This document shows positions 50,391-57,454 of a DNA stretch of 64,000 nucleotides, piece by piece; positions within the stretch are counted from its first letter, which is position 1, and each line of letters begins with the position of its first letter. Source of the stretch: Snodgrassella sp945267035 (GTDB lineage Bacteria; Pseudomonadota; Gammaproteobacteria; Burkholderiales; Neisseriaceae). The notes under the pieces are model-generated. The model did no database searches, was not told the DNA's origin, and saw nothing but the letters and a program-made list of their open reading frames with translations. The position numbers and the translations under genes are program-made. The stretch is from positions 372,001-436,000 of the forward strand of contig NZ_JAFNPF010000001.1 of assembly GCF_026535915.1 (NCBI RefSeq), in the 5' to 3' direction.

Positions 50391-50858
50391 AGCTATTCCC
50401 CACTGCTTGATTGATATTGATGTACAAAGTGTTTTTGGAAATTATTTATTTAAGGATAGGCAATTGGTAACCCATAATTTAATTCTCAAACTAAATTAGT
50501 GTAGGTTTTATTAATTAAAAATGCAAGAAATACAGGGACTTAATATACGTTTAGAATATATTTTTTATAATTTTTAATATGTGAATAATAGTAGGATAGG
50601 AATTCATGTATGAAGATTTTGAGCTGCAAGCCATGCCCAGAATGAAGCTGATTTATTTTAAGTAGGAATTTAAGAAAAAAAATTTTGGCTTAAGAAAAAA
50701 ATATTATTTTTTTTATTTACTAAAATTAATTTAAATTATAATATTTTGATTTTCCCAGTTTTTGAAGTATCTTATTGTTTTTGAAATGATAAAAAATGCC
50801 ACTGAGTATACGGTTAATTCTTTGTATACCCAGTGGCAAAGCTGCACTGATTACTGTG
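50391..50858. other. spacer between AT8 and AT7
   Basis: AT-rich; patchily similar to 45856-46316. It contains the AT7 upstream region and the AT8 terminator. No gene is seen. Confidence 0.5.
50797..50838 (-). terminator. terminator of AT8
   Basis: TGCCACTGAGTATAC and GTATACCCAGTGGCA form a 15-bp stem with one mismatch. On the reverse strand ATTTTTTATC follows. It is 21 bp beyond the AT8 stop. Confidence 0.8.
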
Positions 50859-53585
50859 TTACCAGTTCACTTTAAAACCCATGCTGCCACGGAAGCTTTG
50901 GTGTTTGCTGCTGCCAAAATTATGTTCGTAGCGAACATCAGCATAAATATTACTTTGCTTGGCAACAGGGATCTGAACACCTACACCCAATTCACCCCAT
51001 GTGCTGTTGGATTTCTCACGCACGCTGTCCCGACCAATGCTTACATGATTTGGATTGATGAAGTCATGCCAGATATTACCAATGGTGTAAATGGATGTGC
51101 TTTGCTCAGCCTGACCGTTAGCTTGGTAAGATAAAGCCAGTCCAACGCGGCCACGTAAAGCATCGGGATTATTCTGATCGATGTGGCGAATACCATCATT
51201 GAAGCTATCTAAGTTCAAGTATTGATACACCAATTGTGCCTGAGGCTCAATAGACCAGTTAGAATTGCGTATTGGAATAGAACGACCGACCTCAGCAGAC
51301 AAAGCCATACCCCAACCATCCTGACTGTCAGGGTTGTAACCGGTATTGGCGGTGTATTTATTGTGCAGATAAGATAGCTGACCAACTAAGTCAATATAGG
51401 TACCGTTAGCGGCATAGAAGGTATTGGTCAAACCTAAGCTGATGTTGTCAGATTTGCCCTTGCCAGTTTTTTTATCAGCAATAATCAACCCGTTTTTGGC
51501 ATGGTATTGATCAGAGAAATCGGTATTGGCTCTGCTGTAGGAGAGATAACCACCAAGAAGGTTAAGGCCGTTGTTGGCGGTTTGACTGTTCCAGAAGTCA
51601 TGTCCAATTTGCAGACCGTAGATATCAGATTCCAAATTGAGACGAAGGTTGCCGTCTTGTTGCTGATGTTTGCCAAAGGTACGAGCCCAAGTATTGCCTT
51701 TGCCGTTGTCCACAAAAGTATTATCGCGGCGTTCACGCAAAGTGGCCAAGCTGGCAAATCCCTGTTCCAGATTGACACGAGGCATAAGGGTATAGCCGGC
51801 TACAGCATCGGCATAAATAAGTGTGCCTTTATTGTTGCCAGAATTTCCGCCACCAGTGCCGTTACCTGTGCCAGTGCCATTGCCACCGCCAGTGCCATTG
51901 CCACCGCCAGTGCCGTTACCACCGCCAGAGCCATTACCACCGCCAGTGCCATTACCACCGCCAGTGCCATTACCACCGCCAGTGCCGTTACCATCACCAG
52001 TGCCGTTACCATTACCGCCACCATTGTTTGATGCGGTCATTGACCAATAATACTCATCTACTCCTGTTGCGGTCGTTCGCTTTGCTAATTGAACCGCGGT
52101 CATACCGGTGGTTTCAGCAGCACCAGTAAAGGCATTAACACCTCCTCCTTGAGTTACTTTCACAACGGGAATGGTATTAATCACTTTATTTACCTGTTTT
52201 ACATCGCCATCAATGATATTCTCCTGTCCATCGGCAGAAACGGGAATGATGGTTGTAGAGCCTGTTGCCGTACCGGCAATATTCAGTACATCAGACTGGG
52301 AATTGTCACCATTTTCATCGCCAGGTGCGTTCCATATGGTATGCATTTTTACAATACCATTATTGCCGACGTAATTGCCGGTGATATCGATGGTATAAAA
52401 ATCATGCTTAGTGGAGTAATTAGTAGGGCGAAAAAATTCAATTGTCCCAGAATTGTCGACATTAGTTAATTTGGAGGAGCCTGTTGTTTGCCAAGTTCCG
52501 GTATTGGTCAGATTAATCACTCCAGCTTCAGCCGCAATTTTTCCATGTAATAGACCTGCATTGTTGCTATCAATGGTTCCGCCAGATATATTTTTTAAGA
52601 TAGGATTTGATTCAGCCTCAATTCCACTGATCATCTCAGCTCCAGAATGATTCACTATTTTTAATGTACCGGCACCAGTATGGGTGAAACCGTCCGAATT
52701 AAAAATTTCTACAGTGCCCTTTTCATTAACAAACTCAGTCTCTTTTCCTGCTTCTGCCGTGCTAAGAATTGCAGAATTCGGATTATTAATGTCATGACTC
52801 ATTAACATAAGGTGTTGAAGGTTTGTTATTTTTCCTTCTCGCATGCGTATGCCATTATTTTTGTTATAAACTATAGCTGCTAATCCAGCTAAGGTTAGAT
52901 TTCCTCCTCTTAAGTCAATACCCCAACCAGCTTTTTCAATTTTAATAGAGAGCCTTTGAAATTCTACCGTACCCATGCTACGTATACCATCTGTGCCGTA
53001 GCCATTATCACCACTATCTGTCCGTATCATGGCTTGACCATTGATTTTCATCATATTGGAATTACTTTCCAACTCTATAGCGGCACCGCCGTTGTAGGAT
53101 TTTCTAACTAACAGACCATTGTTTACAGTTAGCTTAGCATTTTCTCCTAAAATAATTCCTCGAGAGTTTGTATAACTACTGGCTTCAACTTCTAAGCGAT
53201 TAAAGCTTGCTTCGCCACCTGATGTTCTTCGACCTATCTCAATACCATAACCATTACCTGTAGAAGTTGCTATGATTAAATCAAAATTGGTAAAGTCCAC
53301 ACTTGAATTATTGTTGATCACAATTGGCGTGATCCCTTTAAATTCAAATTTGTTAATGTTAGCATTATTATCTAATTTACAATTTTTTCCGTCGGAAGCC
53401 GTGATTAATTTTTCACTACCTGAAGTTCGGCTACCACAATTTGCCAAAGAATAAGCGGACGAGGTCAGTATAACAGTGGCAACCAAAACTTTCCGTAAGG
53501 TGGATTTGCTGCGTTTGCCTAATTCCGATGTCACAATCCATTGTTTGAAAGTTTCATTCCAGATAATTTTATAAATGGTATTCAT
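50859..53585 (-). CDS. AT8: short ESPR autotransporter, 908 aa, (GGNGTG)n linker
   Basis: The ESPR signal (MNTIYKIIWNETFKQWIVTS, cleavage near YSLA at 48) and Cys 50/69 lead into a short passenger of a different subfamily from AT1-AT7. It starts CGSRTSGSEKLITASDGKNC. Features include NGYGIEIGRRT, NSRGIILGENAKL and GWGIDLRGGNLTLAG. The pre-barrel module (IVKMHTIWNAPGD to INTIPVVKV) is standard. The linker has eleven six-residue units of GTGGGN type. The barrel (589-908, 320 residues) ends KVNW and lacks CxxC. AT9 is its tandem duplicate. The ribosome site is weak. Confidence 0.93.
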   Translation of the reverse strand: MNTIYKIIWNETFKQWIVTSELGKRSKSTLRKVLVATVILTSSAYSLANCGSRTSGSEKLITASDGKNCKLDNNANINKFEFKGITPIVINNNSSVDFTNFDLIIATSTGNGYGIEIGRRTSGGEASFNRLEVEASSYTNSRGIILGENAKLTVNNGLLVRKSYNGGAAIELESNSNMMKINGQAMIRTDSGDNGYGTDGIRSMGTVEFQRLSIKIEKAGWGIDLRGGNLTLAGLAAIVYNKNNGIRMREGKITNLQHLMLMSHDINNPNSAILSTAEAGKETEFVNEKGTVEIFNSDGFTHTGAGTLKIVNHSGAEMISGIEAESNPILKNISGGTIDSNNAGLLHGKIAAEAGVINLTNTGTWQTTGSSKLTNVDNSGTIEFFRPTNYSTKHDFYTIDITGNYVGNNGIVKMHTIWNAPGDENGDNSQSDVLNIAGTATGSTTIIPVSADGQENIIDGDVKQVNKVINTIPVVKVTQGGGVNAFTGAAETTGMTAVQLAKRTTATGVDEYYWSMTASNNGGGNGNGTGDGNGTGGGNGTGGGNGTGGGNGSGGGNGTGGGNGTGGGNGTGTGNGTGGGNSGNNKGTLIYADAVAGYTLMPRVNLEQGFASLATLRERRDNTFVDNGKGNTWARTFGKHQQQDGNLRLNLESDIYGLQIGHDFWNSQTANNGLNLLGGYLSYSRANTDFSDQYHAKNGLIIADKKTGKGKSDNISLGLTNTFYAANGTYIDLVGQLSYLHNKYTANTGYNPDSQDGWGMALSAEVGRSIPIRNSNWSIEPQAQLVYQYLNLDSFNDGIRHIDQNNPDALRGRVGLALSYQANGQAEQSTSIYTIGNIWHDFINPNHVSIGRDSVREKSNSTWGELGVGVQIPVAKQSNIYADVRYEHNFGSSKHQSFRGSMGFKVNW
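51842..52028 (-). repeat. 18-bp repeat array encoding the AT8 linker
   Basis: Eleven six-residue units (GTGGGN type, with single GSG and GTGTGN variants) are encoded by repeats such as CCAGTGCCATTACCACCG. AT9 has nine units in the equivalent place. Confidence 0.88.
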
Positions 53586-54174
53586 GTTTTAATTCTAGTA
53601 AATATAAATTAATAACTAAGAGCTATGAATGTAAACTTTAATTTCATAATGTATAAAAAATACAAATTTAATTAAGTTATAGTTTAGTCATTTTATTATT
53701 CTTAATTAATTTAATCTATATTTAATAATGTAAATATTCAATTATATTGAACAATATAACATATTATTTAAAACAATATTCAAATGTCTTGAATAATTAT
53801 CTTTTTTATCAGTTATATACAAAGTTATGCATAAGTTGTAGTATAAATGAGATAATTGTAGGCCAATTAAAATGAGATGAATTAGCTGATTTGAGTATAG
53901 TTTATAAATTACAATATAATAATCAATTATGTATAAGATATAATGGTGTAATTGTATTAATGATGCAATGTGTTTGGTTTGGTTATGTATTTGTTTTAAT
54001 AAGTCTCATAGACAAACGTTTTTGGTGAAAGTAATCAAATATTGTTTTTATTATTCATCCGATATTCTGACTAAATTTTAAAAATGACAGTTTGAGAAAT
54101 GGAAAAAAAAAGACCACTAGGTAAATAAATTATTAAATAAATACCTAGTGGCAAAAGTTGCTCTAATTAGTGTG
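53586..54174. repeat. 589-bp spacer upstream of AT8, duplicated upstream of AT9
   Basis: This gene-free, AT-rich spacer matches 56866-57454 base for base over nearly its whole length, with only scattered differences, and both are 589 bp long. Each contains the upstream region of one autotransporter and the terminator of the next. Confidence 0.88.
54114..54151 (-). terminator. terminator of AT9
   Basis: CCACTAGGTA and TACCTAGTGG form a perfect 10-bp stem around an AT-rich loop that can pair further. On the reverse strand TCTTTTTTTTTCC follows. It is 24 bp beyond the AT9 stop. Confidence 0.85.
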
Positions 54175-56865
54175 TTACCAGTTTACTTTAAAACCTATGC
54201 TGCCACGGAAGCTTTGGTGTTTGCTGTTGCCAAAGTTATGTTCGTAGCGAACATCAGCATAAATATTGCTTTGCTTGGCAACAGGAATCTGAACCCCCAC
54301 ACCCAATTCACCCCATGTGTTGTTGAATTTCTCACGCACGCTGTCCCGTCCAATGCTCACATGATTTGGATTGATGAAGTCATGCCAGATATTACCAATG
54401 GTGTAGATGGATGTGCTTTGCTCAGCCTGACCGTTAGCTTGGTAAGATACAGCCAGTCCAACGCGGCCACGTAAAGCATCGGGATTATTCTGATCGATGT
54501 AGCGAATACCATCATTGAAACTATCTAAGTTCAAGTATTGATACACCAATTGTGCCTGAGGCTCAATAGACCAGTTAGAATTGCGTATTGGAATAGAACG
54601 ACCGACTTCAGCGGACAAAGCCATACCCCAACCATCCTGACTGTCAGGGTTGTAACCGGTATTGGCGGTGTATTTATTGTGCAGATAAGATAGCTGACCA
54701 ACTAAGTCAATATAGGTACCGTTAGCGGCATAGAAGGTATTGGTCAAACCTAAGCTGATGTTGTCGGATTTGCCTTTGCCGGTTTTTTTATCAGCAATAA
54801 TCAACCCGTTTTTGGCATGGTATTGATCAGAGAAATCGGTATTGGCTCTGCTGTAGGAGAGATAACCGCCAAGAAGGTTAAGGCCGTTGTTGGCGGTTTG
54901 ACTGTTCCAGAAGTCATGTCCAATTTGCAGACCGTAGATATCAGATTCCAGATTGAGACGAAGGTTGCCGTCTTGTTGCTGATGTTTGCCAAAGGTACGA
55001 GCCCAAGTATTGCCTTTGCCGTTGTCCACAAAAGTATTATCGCGGCGTTCACGCAAAGTGGCCAAGCTGGCAAATCCCTGTTCCAGATTGACACGAGGCA
55101 TAAGGGTATAGCCGGCTACAGCATCGGCATAAATAAGTGTGCCTTTATTGTTGCTAGAATTTCCGCCACCAGTGCCGTTACCTGTGCCAGTGCCATTACC
55201 ACCGCCAGTGCCATTACCACCGCCAGTGCCGTTACCATCACCAGTGCCGTTACCACCGCCAGTGCCGTTACCACCACCAGTGCCGTTACCATTACCGCCA
55301 CCATTGTTTGATGCGGTCATTGACCAATAATACTCATCTACTCCTGTTGCGGTCGTTCGCTTTGCTAATTGAACCGCGGTCATACCGGTGGTTTCAGCAG
55401 CACCAGTAAAGGCATTAACACCTCCTCCTTGAGCTACTGTCACAACGGGAATGGTATTAATCACTTTATTTACCTGTTTTACATCGCCATCAATGATATT
55501 CTCATGTCCATCGGCAGAAACGGGAATGATGGTTGTAGAGCCTGTTGCCGTACCGGCAATATTCAGTACATCAGACTGGGAATTGTCACCATTTTCATCG
55601 CCGGGTGCGTTCCATATGGTATGCATTTTTACAATACCATTATAGCCGACGTAATTGCCGGTGATATCGATGGTATAAAAATCATGCTTCGTGGAATAAA
55701 GAAGAGGGCGAATAAATTCAATCGTCCCAGAATTGTCGACATTAGTTAATTTGGAGGAGCCTGTTGTTTGCCAAGTTCCGGTATTGGTCAGATTAATCAC
55801 TCCAGCTTCAGCCGCAATTTTTCCATGTAATAGACCCGCATTGTTGCTATCAATGGTTCCGCCAGATGTATTTTTTAAGATAGGATTTGATTCAGCCTCA
55901 ATTCCACTGATAATCTCAGCCCCAGAATGATTCACTATTTTTAATGTGCCGGCGCCAGTATGGGTGAAACCGTCCGAATTATAAATTTCTACAGTGCCCT
56001 TTTCATTAACAAACTCAGTCTCTTTTCCTGCTTCTGCTGTGCTAAGAATTGCAGAATTCGTGTTATTTTTATCATGAGTATTTAATGCAAAATATTGACT
56101 GTTAATTATTTTTCCTTCTCGCATGCGTATGCCATTAGTTTGGCCATAACTTATATATGTATCTTCAGCTAAAGTTAGATTTCCTCCTCTTAGGTCAATA
56201 CCCCAACCAGCTTTTTCAATTTTAATAGAGAGCCTTTGAAATTCTACCGTACCCATGCTACGTATACCATCTGTGCCGTAGCCATTATCACCACTATTGG
56301 TATGGATGTAGGCTTGGTCTTTAACTTTCATCGTATTGGAATTACTTTCCAATTCTATAGCGGCACCGCCGTTATGATCTTTACCAACTTGCAAAACACC
56401 GTTTACAGTTAGTTTAGCGTTTTCTCCTAAAATAATCCCACGAGAGTTTTGATAACTACTGGCTTCAACTTCTAAGTGATTAAAGCTTGCTTCGCCTCCA
56501 GGAGATTTTCGACCTATCTCAATACCATAACCATTACCTGTAGAGGTTGCTATGATTGAATCAAAATTGGTAAAGTCCACATTTGAATTGTTGTTAATCA
56601 CAATTGGCGTAATACCTTTAAATTCATATATGGTAACGTTAGCATTATTATCTAATTTACAACTTTTTCCGTCGGAAGCCGTGATTAATTTTTCACTACC
56701 TGAAGTTCGGCTACCACAATTTGCCAAAGAATAAGCGGACGAGGTTAGTATGATACTGGCAACCAAAACTTTCTGTAAGGTGGATTTACTGCGTTTGCCT
56801 AATTCCGATGTCACAATCCATTGTTTAATAGTTTCATTCCAGATAATTTTATAAATGGTATTCAT
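54175..56865 (-). CDS. AT9: short ESPR autotransporter, 896 aa, tandem duplicate of AT8
   Basis: The architecture is the same as in AT8: ESPR (MNTIYKIIWNETIKQWIVTS), signal cleaved near 48, an N-terminal Cys pair, a short passenger, pre-barrel module, GGNGTG linker and a 320-residue barrel (577-896) ending KVNW. The passenger has the same length as that of AT8. Substitutions cluster in two places: around residues 157-170 (GVLQVGKDHNGG) and around 225-245 (TYISYGQTNGIRMREGKIIN). The linker has nine units instead of eleven, which fully explains the 12-residue size difference. Gene plus upstream spacer form a 3.28-kb duplicated unit. Adhesion is probable; diversification after duplication may broaden the binding range (inference). 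Confidence 0.93.
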   Translation of the reverse strand: MNTIYKIIWNETIKQWIVTSELGKRSKSTLQKVLVASIILTSSAYSLANCGSRTSGSEKLITASDGKSCKLDNNANVTIYEFKGITPIVINNNSNVDFTNFDSIIATSTGNGYGIEIGRKSPGGEASFNHLEVEASSYQNSRGIILGENAKLTVNGVLQVGKDHNGGAAIELESNSNTMKVKDQAYIHTNSGDNGYGTDGIRSMGTVEFQRLSIKIEKAGWGIDLRGGNLTLAEDTYISYGQTNGIRMREGKIINSQYFALNTHDKNNTNSAILSTAEAGKETEFVNEKGTVEIYNSDGFTHTGAGTLKIVNHSGAEIISGIEAESNPILKNTSGGTIDSNNAGLLHGKIAAEAGVINLTNTGTWQTTGSSKLTNVDNSGTIEFIRPLLYSTKHDFYTIDITGNYVGYNGIVKMHTIWNAPGDENGDNSQSDVLNIAGTATGSTTIIPVSADGHENIIDGDVKQVNKVINTIPVVTVAQGGGVNAFTGAAETTGMTAVQLAKRTTATGVDEYYWSMTASNNGGGNGNGTGGGNGTGGGNGTGDGNGTGGGNGTGGGNGTGTGNGTGGGNSSNNKGTLIYADAVAGYTLMPRVNLEQGFASLATLRERRDNTFVDNGKGNTWARTFGKHQQQDGNLRLNLESDIYGLQIGHDFWNSQTANNGLNLLGGYLSYSRANTDFSDQYHAKNGLIIADKKTGKGKSDNISLGLTNTFYAANGTYIDLVGQLSYLHNKYTANTGYNPDSQDGWGMALSAEVGRSIPIRNSNWSIEPQAQLVYQYLNLDSFNDGIRYIDQNNPDALRGRVGLAVSYQANGQAEQSTSIYTIGNIWHDFINPNHVSIGRDSVREKFNNTWGELGVGVQIPVAKQSNIYADVRYEHNFGNSKHQSFRGSIGFKVNW
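55160..55317 (-). repeat. 18-bp repeat array encoding the AT9 linker
   Basis: Nine six-residue units of GTGGGN type are encoded by the same 18-bp unit as in AT8 and AT3. Two units fewer than AT8. Confidence 0.87.
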
Positions 56866-57454
56866 GTTTTAATTCTAGTAAATATAAATTAATAACTAAA
56901 AGATGTGAATGTAAACTTTAATTTGATAATGTATAAAAAAATACAAATTTAATTAAGTTATAGTTTAGTTATTTTATTAGTCTTAATTAATTTAATCTAT
57001 ATTTAATAATGTAAATATTCAATTATATTGAACAATATAACATATTATTTAAAACAATATTCAAATGTCTTGAATAATTATCTTTTTTATCAGTTATATA
57101 CAAAGTTATGCATAGGTTGTAGTATAAATGAGATAATTGTAGGCCAATTTAAATGAGATGAATTAGCTGATTTGAGTATAGTTTATAAATTACAATATAA
57201 TAATCAATTATGTATAAGATATAATGGTGTAATTGTATTAATGATGCAATGTGTTTGGTTTGGTAATGTATTTGTTTTAATAAGTCTCATAGTCAAACGT
57301 TTTTGGTGAAAGTAATCAAATATTGTTTTTATTATTCATCCGATATTCTGACTAAATTTTAAAAATGACAGTTTGAGTAATGTGTAAAAAAAGACCACTA
57401 GGTAAATAAATTATTAAATAAATACCTAGTGGCAAGATTGCTCTGATTAATGTA
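56866..57454. repeat. 589-bp spacer upstream of AT9, copy of 53586-54174
   Basis: Nearly the same sequence and exactly the same length as the spacer upstream of AT8. It contains the AT10 terminator at 57395-57432. No gene is seen. Confidence 0.88.
57395..57432 (-). terminator. terminator of AT10
   Basis: The same CCACTAGGTA/TACCTAGTGG stem as at 54114-54151, followed on the reverse strand by TCTTTTTTTACAC. It is 22 bp beyond the AT10 stop. Confidence 0.83.
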
